In this document: piece after piece, positions 22,672 to 34,800 of the stretch | How positions within the stretch are numbered: the stretch's first letter is position 1 | How the letters are laid out: each line of letters begins with the position of its first letter | Assembly: GCA_031213475.1 (NCBI GenBank) | Contig: JARUPZ010000008.1 | Coordinates: forward strand, 12,023,938-12,087,937 | Source of the DNA: Nereocystis luetkeana | Taxonomy: Eukaryota; Sar; Phaeophyceae; Laminariales; Laminariaceae | DNA length: 64,000 bases | Reading direction: 5' to 3' | Made by a program: the position numbers and the translations under genes | Notes under the pieces: model-generated | What the model saw: only the letters and a program-made list of their open reading frames with translations | Databases searched by the model: none | Told to the model about the DNA's origin: nothing

Positions 22672-22712
22672 CGTTTTGGGGACAAACCACTCGAGCAGGG
22701 ATGCTGTAACAA
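22672..22712. mobile_element. MITE-B half copy
   Basis: CAGTCCCGTTTTGGGGACAA ACCACT is followed by CGAGCAGGGATGCTG. A similar junction, CAAACCATTCAAGCAGCGGGATG, is found at 35255-35280, so both may derive from the same larger unit. Confidence 0.5.
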
Positions 22713-23214
22713 GAAGAAATGCCAAGGCTTGCTCTAATTACGTGTTTCTTTTGGCGGGCCTTGTATTTCATCCTTCGTATTAAAATAGGGGATGCGGACA
22801 CTGCGAGCGCAAGCGCGACGGAGATGCAAAGGTTGATCTGTTGCGGGCTGGATTTCTTACTTCAGAACGGGCGCCGCGTTCTACACTACATTCAGTACAA
22901 CGACTCCCGAATTTCTTGTCATATCCTGTCGATCTCACCGCGACTCTTCACGACTTTCGCACGTACAGTAGTTCAGCGATACGGGACAGCAAGAAACAGG
23001 AAAGCTGGTTCAGGCTGTTTTCTTTTGGTTTTGTGCTACTCTGTATACAGTCTAATACCAGGCACTGCTGATATTGATACTGCTCGACTGGTAGTGCTGT
23101 CCTTGTAATACGTAAGGTGTCTTGTCCTGCCGACTGCATATGACGTACCAGGTACTGAACTGACAACAAATAGTCAATTTCGCCGCCAAGCTTATCGGGT
23201 AAACTCACATATCC

Positions 23215-23560
23215 CTATTTGATAGTAGCCCTAAAAAGAAAATGAACCGATAAATATGAGTAGCGGGATACCCAAGGACGTAACAAAAAAAAAGCCGAAC
23301 TCAAACCTGTAAGAACTGAAACCATACCGGTAGACGTGAACAATGTGTACAAAAGACCAAGGGAAAGGAAAGAAAACGAGTCCTGAAAAGAGGCCAGAGA
23401 CAGAATAAGAATCACCACAGAATGTCAGAACGGCAGAATCAAAGAAGGCGCAAGAAGCGCCCAAGAATACTAAAAAACGGAGTTGAATTGTTGACCACTG
23501 GAGAAGGACGAAGAAGAGGGAGGAGGGAGACACATGGAAAGAGCATGAAAGTAATCAGGG
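23215..23560. repeat. Purine-rich block, possibly a LINE 3' untranslated relic
   Basis: A/G-rich on the plus strand with AAAGGAAAGAAAACGAG, AAGGACGAAGAAGAGGGAGG and similar. The complement is T/C-rich like the 3' untranslated parts of LINE-A (58870-59150) and LINE-B (32080-32470), but no terminal block was found, so this is tentative. Confidence 0.25.
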
Positions 23561-23569
23561 CTTGTCAAG

Positions 23570-23880
23570 GGACCGATGGTTCGGGCTGGGCGGGGCCGGG
23601 CCGATCTGAAAATTGTCATGGGCCCGGCCGGGCCGTATTTTATTTCAAACATGGTGGGCGGGCCGCCGCTCGTCCTCTGAAACTATGACAGGGTCGGGTC
23701 GGGCCGGGCCGCGGCCCGTGAGGCAGCCGACGCGTTTTGACGGGCTGGCCCGGGCCGAAGCCCATGAACATGTGGTGTGCTACGGCTACTATTCATACTA
23801 CAAATATTATGACTTCCACCATACCCATGAGGCGGCCCAGTTTTTTTTACGGGCCGACCGCGGGCCGCGGCCCATGACAT
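23570..23880. repeat. GC-rich GGCCGGGCC/CATGGGC block
   Basis: Irregular repetition of GGGCCGGGCCG, GGCCCATGA and CGGCCCGTGAGG. It includes several GGGCCG-CATG arrays in both orientations. A second such block lies at 24925-25165. Confidence 0.5.
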
Positions 23881-23994
23881 GTGGTATACTACTGCTGCTG
23901 CCGAGACGTCCGCCCATGCTAATCTGCTGTTGTTCGTTGTCCTTGTACAAATGGTTGATCGTGGTCTTGATGCCGTTGTGGATGTGTAGAAGCC

Positions 23995-24331
23995 GGTCGC
24001 CCCGGTGGTTCAAGTGGTTAACCTTGAATTCTACTTGTTTGAGTCCTGGGTTCGAGCCCCAGGTGGGTCGGACTTTGACTTTATTTGCAAAAATAAAAAA
24101 GGATTCAATTGTTGAGAGCGCCTTGCAGCGTGGGTAGGCACAATTCGATGCGAGTCGACGAGGGAAGAAAAGGCTGAAATCTTCTCGCGATAAAAAATGA
24201 AGGCACGTACCGTAGCGGGAAGGGGGGAGAAGAGCCTGCTATGTGACCCCGGATCTGAGTTACGAGTTGGAAGGAGAGAGAGAAGAAGATGTGCGAAGAT
24301 GATGAATGGGATGAGAGAGAGAGAGAGAGGG
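23995..24331 (+). mobile_element. SINE-1 copy d with (GA)n tail
   Basis: Full-length plus-strand copy from GGTCGCCCCGG, but the A tail is replaced by GAGAGAGAGAGAGAGG (24315-24331). A TATTAATA scar follows at 24337-24344. The head and B box (GGGTTCGAGCCC) are intact. Confidence 0.8.
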
Positions 24332-24387
24332 GACACTATTAATAAATAATGGGGGACATTTGCCGTCTCCGCGATACGGGCAGCATT

Positions 24388-24780
24388 TCACGTTCTTCCC
24401 CTGGTTCGGCCCGGACCAAACCCGGCCTGTCGAAGACACACACGAAGGTCAAATACGCCCAGACACGGGACATCTTCGGAACGAACGTTGCAGCGACGTC
24501 CAGTTCGGTGTGTGCAGTGTGTCCTTGTCAAACCGGCATTGAAAACTCGTGCTGCTTCAGCAGGGGGAGTCCCCGTCAAAGGATCGTTGGCGGCGTGATC
24601 TATGCTCCCTTCGGGTGATACACCTGGTGTATCGATAGCAGCAGGTGTTGTTGCAGGAGCGGGTGTTGCAGCAGCAGGTGCGGCAGAAGCATTTTGCTGC
24701 CGTTGCTGTTGCTGCTGCTGCTGTTGCTGCTGCGAACGTTGCAGCCGCAGAAGGAGGTGGTGGTCTACCAGTCAGGGCGG
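24388..24780 (-). CDS. Candidate exon with polyglutamine tract
   Basis: In one minus frame, a run of about 14 mostly Q residues (24680-24735, CAG/CAA codons) is followed by QNASAAPAAATPAPATTPAA and GVSPEGSIDHAANDPLTG, a protein-like A-, P- and T-rich sequence, then AEAARVFNAGL. In the frame one base off, the upstream part (from an ATG at about 24806) reads MDPALTGRPPPPSAAATF. Each half looks coding in a different frame, and the CAG/CAA repeat lies at the switch. Either a frameshift arose in the repeat or a splice junction is missed. No domain recognised. Confidence 0.35.
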
Positions 24781-24924
24781 GGTCCATCGGGCTCGGCCGT
24801 TGGTGGGTAGAGGGTAGAGGGTAGGGTAGAGGGTATGTGTGATGAGGGCAGGTATTCGTGGGCCAGAAGCATCTGGACCATGGGATCCGAAACACGGAAG
24901 CGCATCTTCAAGTATGGGACACTA

Positions 24925-25165
24925 CATGGGCCGGCCCGTGGTCCGGCCCGTCAAATGTACGGGCCGGCCTTGTCTTCTGGGTAGGTCGGCCCGAGTAGAG
25001 CCCGGGTCTCATGGGCCTCGCTGCCAATGTCATGGGCCGGGCCGGGAAAAATTGGGAATGCGATGGGCCGGGCCTGGCCGCGATCCACCAAATTAAAAAA
25101 TGATGGGCCGGGCCAGGCTGCGACCCACCAAATTAAAAAATGATGAGCCGGTCCGGGCCGAGCCC
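24925..25165. repeat. GC-rich GGCCGGGCC/CATGGGC block 2
   Basis: Includes two near-identical 45-bp units (about 25055-25098 and 25100-25144) ending CCACCAAATTAAAAAATGAT, so a local tandem duplication of GATGGGCCGGGCC-type sequence has occurred. Confidence 0.55.
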
Positions 25166-25724
25166 CAAGCTGCAATCAGAATACGTAGCTGCTGTCCAGG
25201 GCGCACAACATCCACGTATTCTGCGATTAGATTTTCACGTTTTTTCCAATCAAAAGGCGAAACAACCAACTTTAAGGAAGAACATATCATTTTGGAGTAC
25301 TTGTACGTGGGTCGAATGAAGGTTTTACGCAGTGCTTGCGGGTTTTCCAACACGCTGGTGCTGGGAGAATTCCGGATTTTTTCGCGCGCATGGACCATAC
25401 AATATTCGGTAAAAATGTTGGAACACAACAGCGGTGCTACCGCAGAGGATTACACATCATGCTAGCAGTGCTATTTAGTGTCAAGGCAGTGCTTCAGCGG
25501 AGGGGAAGCATGGCGTCGGTTTCGAAGTGTGACCTGCAGCTTCAGACTGCCGTAAGACTATTAATAGACGAGTACTACCACCGCTGCTGTACCGCACCAC
25601 GAACATAGAACGTTTTTGCACGACACTGGGGGCTTTCACTATGTGCAGAACTGGTCGGCACGAAACTTTGTGAGGGACGTGTGTGGTCACCTTCAACCTT
25701 GCACGTCGGCCCAGACCAACCCCA

Positions 25725-25830
25725 CCCAAGGCCGAACCCGAACCCTAGACCTAACTCCAACCCGAACCTCAACCCTAATCCAAAAGCCAAACCCGAACCC
25801 GAACCCGAACCCGAACCCCAACCCTTTGTG
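25725..25830 (+). repeat. Degenerate telomere-like CCCGAA/CCCTAA array
   Basis: CCGAACCCGAACCCTAGACC, CAACCCTAATCC and four to five CCCGAA units end in CCCCAACCCTTTG. The hexamer differs from TTAGGG/CCCTAA mainly by CCCGAA units. It may be an interstitial, mutated telomere-type array or simple sequence turnover. A G-rich counterpart lies at 55710-55740 and 55830-55856. Confidence 0.45.
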
Positions 25831-26813
25831 GGTGTCATGGTTGGCAGCGGCAGTCACGCACAAAGATGGGGAAGGACGTCTTCCGGTACGCGCCGTGACC
25901 ACGTCATGGGGAATGACGTGCCTTCCGGTACGCGCCGTCACCACGTCACGTCGGTCACGTCACCGGTGTTTGCCGTCACGATCCCGCTAACCCCTACCCC
26001 CGCTCCCGAAACATCGTCTCCATTTCTCTCTGGAAACCTCTTGAGAAAGCAAAAAAAATAGCAGCACGCTGCATATTGTTTTCATCTCATTATCCCTCAA
26101 GCTTCCCTTGTAAGCTTGGCAACGACCAAAAAACAATCGTAAAAACAGCTACCTGGTATTAAAGTAGCAAAAAAAAAAAACGTTGTAAAAAATCGTAGAA
26201 AACGGGGACATTTCGTTGGTGCCCTCGAAGTTGGCCGTCGCTTGCCGCCACGTCATGTGTTTGCCCTTTTGCAGTCACGTCACCATCCACATTGCCGTTA
26301 CTACCTATCTTTGGTCACGCGGCGGAGTCGCGTGATTTTGCTGGCGATTTTCCCAAAAATCTCCGGGTCGGTCGAGCGGCCAGCCTCGGCCAATAATACC
26401 CGCACCCTGCACACTTTTTCGTGCCGACCAGTCCTGCACATAAGGCGCGTCGAAATGCGTCTTTTCAACGTATTATACGGCGGCGCCTTTTCTCATTGGA
26501 CAAACCTCCGAATGTGGCAGCCGTCAAAGAAACGACAACCTCATGTGAATTTTGAGAACCGTACAAGAACCGGAACCGGTATCGTATGACACATCCCTGA
26601 ATACTACCAAAAGCAAAAATATTAGTGGAGTACGTGTAGTACTCAAAGGCTTCTGATGGGCTATATCTTACCCTAAACAAAGGAAGGTCTTGACTACATA
26701 CCAGGTAGTGTTGTACATAGCCCACAGACTCAAGACAACATCGGGTAGCATGTTAGCTTTCCGTTTCTGTTGCGTACTCCTAAACGTTTCAATGTGAAGA
26801 ACGCACACACATG

Positions 26814-26893
26814 CTACAATACTCCAGCCGGGAACCATGCCCACGATCTGCCATATTCTTCCTGCTCCCGTCGACGGCGGTGTTGCGCTTGAA

Positions 26894-26942
<49 letters not shown>

Positions 26943-27224
26943 GCTGCTGCCGCTGCCGCACCTTTTCCAGGAAGAAGGCAAAGCTAAATTAAATACGTAC
27001 TTGAATACCCTGGTACAGTTTTGGGACGGCAACAATCCATAGTCACTCCTTGGTCGAACTGGAACGTAACCGCGCCACACGGTCTGCCATTTTCGTTTGC
27101 CTTCTTTGACAGCAGCACCAGAACGACCCCCCCCCCCCCCCGCCTCCCCTGCCGCCACTGCTACCGCTCTACTGTTGTTATCGTCCTCAGCTATTAATAA
27201 GTTGCGCACATAGCCAGTATACAT
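26814..27224 (-). CDS. Candidate exon with serine/glutamine microsatellite
   Basis: ATG-started frame of 136 codons: YTGYVRNLLIAEDDNN, then a G- and A-rich run, WQTVWRGYVPVRPRSDYG and a (AGC)n serine tract. The CTG/CAG repeat at 26899-26945 reads as Q in a second frame, whose continuation QNSSATPPSTGAGRIWQ is also protein-like (open 26668-26961). The TATTAATA scar at 27192-27199 lies inside the reading frame near its start. Family unknown. The Q-tract followed by N-(A/S)-S-A resembles the 24388-24780 candidate. Confidence 0.3.
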
Positions 27225-28003
27225 ACGGGCCAACTCCTTCCCGGCTCGTCCCTACGCCACATCACCATGAAACGGGCCGCCGCCTCGACGATCTCGCAAT
27301 GTATCACTTACTTGAACCCACTTCGTGTTCGCTGTGGGCCACACCACCACACCACCATATCTGCAACCAACCTATTGTTAGAGATCCCTTATTATAGTCG
27401 GTGGCTCGAAACACCGCCTGCTAAGCATTGGAGTGAATACATCTAATAAATATCAACACGAGTCCTTTCCTGGCCGCGGATTCTCCCCACCTGCCATCGT
27501 CCCAAACATCTTATCAATCGCAACATCCCACTCGTCGTGTCAGCTGCTCTACGTTCGGCCCGCTGTGTTTGGTGCACCCCCTGTGGAAAGGAGGCACCGT
27601 TTTTGGGGTGGTTATCTCGACGCTCTCGTACTACAGCAGTGCATTCTTGCTCAAACGAGCGTCTTGGCGTCCGGCGCTACACGAAGAAGTCCACTGTTTC
27701 GTACCGCGTAGTTTGGGGGCAAAAAAACAACAAAACAAACAAACCAAAACTAAAAAACGAACAAGAACGAAAAAACTCGATCAGCTGTGAGAATCGAAAT
27801 TTTTAATTTCCCTCTAAAACTCGTCTTTTGTAAAGCTTGGTGTGAAGGTTTTAGAGTGGTCTACAGATTGTATCGTATCACAGGAGGAAATTCCACACCT
27901 GGATACCAAGTATACCCAGTACAGCCGGTATGCCGTAAATTTGTATAGTACGTACAGCAGTGTTAATAGTATGACCAGAATTAATACCAGGTAGTCTAAT
28001 CTA

Positions 28004-28100
28004 TTAACCCCTTTAGAACCGCAGTCCCGTTTTGGAGACAAACAACTTGAAATTTGACTTGTTTGTCCCCAAAACGGGACTGCGGTTCTAAAAGGTTTAT
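28004..28100. mobile_element. MITE-B copy
   Basis: TTAA-CCCCTTTAGAACCGCAGTC ... GACTGCGGTTCTAAAAGG-TTTA. The loop is TGAAATTTGA. The right TTAA is mutated. A TACCAGGTA scar lies 15 bp upstream. Confidence 0.75.
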
Positions 28101-28684
28101 ATCAAAAGGTTTAATATCACCCTGGTGTGCAAGCATGTCAGACGGAGACGGTCAGTCAAGGGAAAATGTGCATCGGTCAAGGGGGCGGATCCGAGTTGTC
28201 CTCACTAAAGCCTAGTAGTTTGCCGTCAGTCGAGGGGTGAAGGTATCGTATCATGACACATTTCCTGGTGCATCTGTATCAGGTATGTACGTGTACATGT
28301 CATAGCTACGTCACTGCAACTGCTTGTATCAGCAAATCGCGAAAACACCAGACCAAAAACATCCTATGAAGAAGATTTTCCTCCGTGGTTTCACCCACAG
28401 AAACTTGTGGGCGAGTTCGCCTTGCTTTTTTTCTTCTGTCATTCACTTCTCTGAGATGACGCCGAGGCGATACTCGCGCAGCTATTGCTGTTTTTTTTTT
28501 TTGTAATTCGTTTTTTTTATTAGTTCAAAAGGCACCTCTCACTCTCAAGTGTGAGATCGAAAGCTTCATCGAAACTCCATTCTATTATAATATTAATAGC
28601 TTTCTCGAAACTCCCTACTCGCAAGCTGTGTGTGATACTTGGATCGCGCGGTGCTAGGTGGTGTGTAGGTGTTGCAGTGGTCTA

Positions 28685-28788
28685 TTACGGGGGACCATAG
28701 TTAATAGGACCTATGGTATACACAAAGACCTATATATTTATATATTTTACTCACAATATTTGGTCCTACTTAATATGGTCCCCCGTAA
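28685..28788. mobile_element. MITE-A copy with CTA/TAG flanks
   Basis: TTACGGGGGACCATAGTTAA ... AATATGGTCCCCCGTAA, flanked by C-TA on the left and TA-G on the right. An insertion into CTAG with TA duplication explains this. The interior has CCTATGGTATACACAAAGAC and CACAATATTTGGTCC. Confidence 0.85.
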
Positions 28789-28799
28789 TAGCTGGTACC

Positions 28800-30370
28800 A
28801 GTATTATTTATGAAATTAAAATTCAACAGCTGGGAGATCGAGGATTTGATCGACACTCATCTTTGGGAGCTGTGTGAGATACCTCGATCGCACGTACTAC
28901 CAGGTATGGGTTTTATACGAACTCAGGCATGAAGTACAGTCCGCATTTGAGGAATAAAGTATTATTGCGTACACTGAAACAGCAGATCGACACGCGAAGG
29001 TCGGGGTAGACAAGACAATCGAAAGTTGGTTTACAGCACAGTTTAAACCGTGACGGGCACACCAACACCATGCAGATTGTTCGATATACGTACTCCCTGT
29101 AAATGTTGCAGCAGATCTTGACGTACCAGTACATGAGTACCAGGTACGTAGGTGTTCGTTGGTGAGTCTTTGGGAAGTAGGAAAATATTTCGAAGTTGGA
29201 GATATATGGCATCGTATATTTCGTTGCGTGCATAAACTATCAGATTTTGTAAACCGCCCTATAATATATGACCTACAACCCCCTTATTAATAGCACTCTT
29301 TGATCGCAGCAGTGTCTCACCAACCTTGCGAAGATGAGCTTTGGGAATTTTTTCGATCCCTCAGCTGAGGCGTTTGCTTTTTTTTCCTTCAAATTCTCCA
29401 TGTATGTCTGATACGTTCTCGTGTTTGCCATCTGCCGATGTGCAGCTCGGGCTTTGATGCCAATCGCTTTTCAGCATCGACCAGGTATACATACATAGCG
29501 GAAAGAATAAAAATTAGAAGTGACGAAATCAAGAAAAGAAACAAAAAACCCTACCTGGTATTAAGTACTGTACTACTGGTAAAATGTACTGGACGAGCCC
29601 ATGAATATCCTTCTTTCGATGCCTACGTACAATCTGTTTTTGCGACTATCATCGATCGACCCCACCCTGTTGCCTTCCCTCCACACTCCTGTCAGCGCAC
29701 AGTCGTCTACGCCTGGCAGACACGGTCAACTGGGTTTCCTCTGAATTGTAGTTGCTTGGCCTTCCGGGATGTTGGGTCCCTTGCGTCGTGCGCCGGGAGC
29801 AGGCCAACTTTGGGAGGCCTTGGGGCGGCATCCTTCCCTGCGCCGATACCCCACTCCAGCACAGCATTCAGGGATGATGTCGCCCGGCCGTCTCTTCTCC
29901 TTGGACACTCCCATGTGTCGTGAAACTCTCGCAGGCTCCCTCCGAGCCGTTTTTGACCATCGGCCCACGATTCGGGTCGTCCAGTGTTGACTCGTGCTTC
30001 CAAAGGACCGGCGAGGTCCGCCGGAGTTCCGGGTACAGCAGTACATCGGGAATCCTTATCCTGCTTTCAATGGAAGCGGACCTTGCTTGTACCAATGACA
30101 ACCTTGGCCCCCCTGCCCCCCCCCCGTTAGCAGAACGTGTTTTTGTGACATTTTGATCCTCCACGGGTTTGGATGCAACTCATGATCTATCTCATCACTC
30201 TTCCGCATACCACTCTGTCCCGAAATGTAAGGAACTTTTGTGTATTAAAATTCGATATAAACGGTCATTATATTTACGGACATAGTGGTACAAAATACCC
30301 TCTTGTGTGCTCAATTTAACTCTGCTGCAACGCAGGTATGGGCGTAGTTTCTTTTTTCAAGGGCTTTGAC
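28800..30370. other. No confident feature
   Basis: AT-rich to 29650, then GC-rich 29650-30130 with open frames on several strands (for example minus 29707-30003, containing GKDAAPRPPKVGLLPAHDAR). None is recognised. Scars TACCAGGTA occur at about 28897 and 29139, TACCTGGTA at about 29554, and TATTAATA at 28591-28598 and 29285-29292. Confidence 0.3.
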
Positions 30371-30374
30371 AACC

Positions 30375-30560
30375 TCTATAGACAGCAGTGGGCAGTGCTG
30401 TAGCACACCCTTAGGCGTGTACCTGGTGCCGAATTGAAAGGTTGTCAAATATCTCGTGGGGTTTGCTACGTCGTTCAGTGTCTTCGCAAGGATTTTTTAC
30501 GCCCACATTGGGCAAGGGGGGGCCACCGTCCACCTGTGTGCGGTACGCAACGATTTTCAA
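30375..30560. repeat. Unclassified dispersed repeat (pair with 1030-1230)
   Basis: Shared words in the same order: CCGAATTGA-AGG, GTGGGGTTTGC-like, TTGGGCAAGGGGGGG versus TTGTGCAAGGGGGGG, and CCACCTGTGTGCG versus CCACCTGTCTGCG. Diverged and non-coding. Confidence 0.4.
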
Positions 30561-30982
30561 GTTCAGCGCCGAGCGGTGCTGATGTGGCGACAGCCGCGCA
30601 AGCAACAAGCCGCCTTACCTCGGCCGCGTGCGTGCCTGTGCGTCAGCCGACGGCTCGGTCGGCCAATCGGCCATCCCTTCTGGGAAACCGGTTGTGCCTC
30701 TTGTGCCTCCGCGGCTCCTGGTACAGCAGTGGGGCAGCTCGATAATGGGTTCGCAAGTCCTACACTTGCTGCGCCCCGCTGTCCGCCGCCCGGCATACTA
30801 TTTAGAGGGATGACGGATGTGCCGTTACGTCCATGACGCACTCGAGGTACCTGGCCCTCTCTTCGAGGGGTTCGGTGGCGACGAGGGCGGCCGATTGCTT
30901 GTTTGCCATGCCTGCCAGGAAATCCGCGAGCCTCGGTCCCTGAGTCCTTGCTTTATCGTGCCAAAATGTTTTCTATTGTTGC

Positions 30983-31085
30983 TGTCACGGTGAAACAGAC
31001 TCATCAGGACCAAATAGTCTTGATAAAAATAGTGGAATATGCAGGTTTTTGTGTGTACGATGGATCCTGAATAGTATGCGTCCTT
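30983..31085. mobile_element. Degenerate MITE-A
   Basis: GTCACGGTGAAACAGACTCA, AGGACCAAATAGTCTTGATA, GCAGGTTTTTGTGTGTACGA and GGATCCTGAATAGTATGCGT align with the family in order, but the termini are eroded. Confidence 0.45.
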
Positions 31086-31740
31086 GGTTTACCGGGAGGG
31101 GCACCAAGTCGCCAGTCCCCCCTCTCCCTCTTCCGCGGCTCGGATGTCAGTAGTTGCCAGGAGGGAAGTCTCCTGTGTTCTCAGACAGTTCTACGACCGA
31201 CTTTAACTCGACTCTCCACACAACAGTCGTGGAGAACCTTTTATACTACCACTGTATTATATCCCCTACTCTATTCCAAGTACAATATGTCCCCCAGCCG
31301 GGGTTCCAGTTACAACGCGGCCAACCCGTTCACGTATTTGCACCCCCACGTTTTGGGGGGCAACCTACTTGGAATTAGAGTAGGATACTTTTCGCCATGG
31401 CGAAAAGGTTTTTTGCGGTAGCGGAAGGTTAAGGTTGTTGTTGTACCCCGTCCGCCGGATAATGATATTAACAGGAACATAAATTGTCTTTTCTGCCGTC
31501 GGAAAATGCACCTTAGAGGTTAGCATATTGTTGTATAGAGCGCCTCGGTTTAGGGTCAGGTTGATAACGATGGAAGCGCCTGTTCGTATCACGCGGGTAG
31601 TATTACCTACCAGGGTACGAGGTATGCGACAGATACCAACATGCGTTTCGGTCAATCAAGCTCGCTCCAAGGGGAGGTTACCGGTATGGGCCCGACGGTG
31701 CTTGCCATGATCCCCACTACCTTATTGTCAAGAGCTCTCA

Positions 31741-31835
31741 TTCTCCTGATGCCTAATGCCTGATGCCTGATGATGCCTGCTATGATGATGCCTAATGCCT
31801 GATGATGGTGATGACGATGGTGATGGTTTTGATGA
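31741..31835 (+). repeat. TGATGCC / GATGGT microsatellite tail of LINE-B
   Basis: Irregular CTGATGCCTAATGCC units grade into GATGATGGTGATGACGATGG. It lies directly at the LINE-B 3' terminus, in the position where LINE-A has (AC)n and REP has (AAC)n. Confidence 0.7.
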
Positions 31836-34800
31836 TGTTTTCACATTAGCTCACTTCCCTGGATTCCTGGCTGTGGTCACAAAAACGGGCTGTAATAACA
31901 AAAAGCGCATGCCGATGGGAGAAAACAAACAAGTTCGAAATCGTGCGCACGGCAGTATCGTACCAGCCCGTAAGCGAAAGGGCACTATCGAGCTGTGGTT
32001 TACCATCCCCTACCACATGCAACCAAGTAACGCCAGGAACACATCCATGGTATTACATGTACACTCGTTTAAAAGGAAGGAAAAAGAAGAAAAACAAGAA
32101 CAGGGAACAGAAAGAAGAAAGAAAGGAAAAAATAAGAGCAAAAAAAACGAAGCAAACCTGCGCTCTCAGGGTGCAGGCCGAGCCCCGAGGATAAGCTTTG
32201 TTGTTTGCTGGTACAAATCAATTCTATGATATGTCGAGCTGAGGGACCAACATAAAGACGCCACAAGAAGACCAGACGGAAGGCAAGAATACAAGGAAAG
32301 GGGTAGAGACGAGGTGACGGAAGAGCTATCAACAAACTAAAAACGAGCAGTCCTACGTCCAGTTGGTGGGTCAAGCAGGACACAATCGACACAAAGAGGG
32401 CAGGGAGAGACGGACCAAGGGGGAACTAAAACAAAACAAACAAAAAAAAGTCAACAAAATCGGGAAAAAAACGAAAAATAAAAAAAAAGGTTCACACATT
32501 CAGGTGACGCAGCCGACGCAGAATGGTAGGGTACGTGGGGGGGGGGGATACCAACGACTTGGCAGGGAATAGGGCATCACAACAAATATAAGACAATAAT
32601 AAAACTTGCAAAACAGGCATTATGACACAGCATTGAGCAGTAGTCACTGGGCGTCTCAACTGGAAAGACGGCCAGTGCCGAGGTTCGGCGGGTTCCTTCC
32701 ATTTCTTAACCGGCCTCGTAGCTGTTGTTGCTACGCCTCCTCTAACGCGGCTCCTTTTCCTCGACCCCCGGGCCTTGGGCCCACCGGCGTCTCAAGTTGC
32801 TACGTATGCATTTTGTACCTTAAGCGCTAGACGTTTTCGGCTACACTCTCCTTCTCCTCAACGAACCAGCGCCTTCACGTACTGCTCTGCCGCTTCTTCA
32901 ACACGCCTGAACCGCTTGCCCGATTTCTTCGCTGCCAGCGTCCATTGTTTCTGTTCGATGGGCAAGTTAAGCAACGACAGGTCGCGTTCGAGACTACCCA
33001 TTCAGTCCTGCTCTTGCCCTCCCATACACCCCCTTTCCCCCCTTCAGTTCCCCAAACATCACTCGTTTGGGTAGTCTCTCGTTACCCAAACGAACCACGA
33101 ACCCCGCGAAGAGTATCCCTCCGCTTTTCGCACCGTCGTCTTGACGTTCTCAGAGCCAGTCTTGGCCAGTGCGCCTGGGTTCGAAAGCATATGGTAGCCG
33201 TGGCGAGGTTTTCTGTTCCATCAGATGCAGCGGAGAAGCAACAGGTGGTGGGCTGTCCGCAGTACGGCGAGATGGGCCACGGTCGGGTTCCACGTGACAC
33301 ACCCGTATATCATGGTCTCCAATACCTCTCGGCTTTTGAGCTTCCGTACTTTGAGCCGGAGCGGTGCGTTGGGCTGGTCGTACATTGGCACACTACACGG
33401 TCTGAAACGTACAGTAGGTTGTCCAGCAGGACGCGCCAGTCGATTTCAGCAGTAAGGTCGGCGTCCTCGCACGCACGTGCCCCGACGTACACGACCTTGG
33501 CGGTTTGTTTGTACACTTGACCGGCTGCCTCAGCAGTACCGAAAGTGACCCTGTACATACGTCTCGTCAACGTCACATGGTCTCCGTCCTGGCTTCCGAA
33601 ACTGTCAATCCGAACGAACCACACACTGCAATGATATCTGCCATCATTTTCGCGGGGCTGTTCCTCGATCTGGAAACTATGCCCGCGTCGTCTGCATACG
33701 ACATTCCCCGGATCGGCTGCGGCTCCGCCAGTCTCCTGGGGTTTATCTCGCCCTTCCTTCCCCCCCCCCCCCCCCCCCCCCCCCGCCCCCCATTGTACCC
33801 CTTACCTTGGTGCACACCACATCCTTCATCACGTCTGCATCGGCGCTTTACCGCTCCACTGCCACACGCAGTACGGCAGTAAATAACATCTTGAACAACA
33901 ACGGTGCGAGCACGCATTCTTGCCGTAATCCCTGCCCCACGCCGAACCAGTCTGAATATTCGCCATCGTCCGTCCGGATGCGCGCACGCATGCCATCGTG
34001 GAAGTGGCGAATAACCGCGAGAGCATCTTTGGTGGTGCGCTCGAACCGAGCGAGCACGGTCCACGAGAGAGTCCGGTCGACTGAAGCGTACGCCTTGGCG
34101 AGGTCGACGAAACACATGTAAAGAGGGCTGCCTTTCTTTTCGTGCCAACTGCTGAAAGTCGTCGAACCGCGAAGATCGTATCAATCGTCGATCGTTGAGG
34201 TGTGAAGCCGCACTGCTCCTCTAGTAAGATACCCTCCCGTTCGCAGTTATTGCTGAGGTGATTGATGATTAGCTTGAGGGAAACCTTTCCAGCGTGGGCC
34301 ACGAGCGAGATGCCCCGATAGTTGCCGCACTCCGTCCGGTCTTTCTTCTTGTGCGGCAATATGATCGTGGCGTCTTTCCACTCCTGCGGTGCGCCCCCGC
34401 CCTGCCATACGCCGATCACAACGGCGTGGAACTGTTCTACAGTAGCATACGGTTGTTACCATCGCAATCTCCATGTAAGGCGAGTTTTGAGCGGTCCAGC
34501 GGGAATCTCATCGGGTCCAACAGCCTTTCGGTTTGACATGCTCGTGATCGTTTCCTCCACCTCGAAGATGGAAGGTAGGTCATCGAGAGGTGTGCACGGG
34601 GGCCATACCTTGAGCTCTTCGACGATACTCGGGTCGAGCGCTCGCTGGCGACTCAGTGTTGATCAAAGAGATGAACCACTGTTCCCAACGATCGCGAATG
34701 AGCCCCATGTCACGAAACAAAACTGTCGTCTGCGTCCTAGATGTATTGAGATCCGGACGATTCCCCCCCCGCTCGAAATCCATCCCCTTGCGGTACATGC

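Noticed and set aside
29438-29923. 161-codon plus-strand open frame
   Set aside because: Other strands are equally open, composition is not distinctive, and nothing is recognised.
33760-33784. Poly-C tract as a functional signal
   Set aside because: It lies inside a decayed RT frame and resembles other C runs in the window. It could be slippage or a sequencing artefact.
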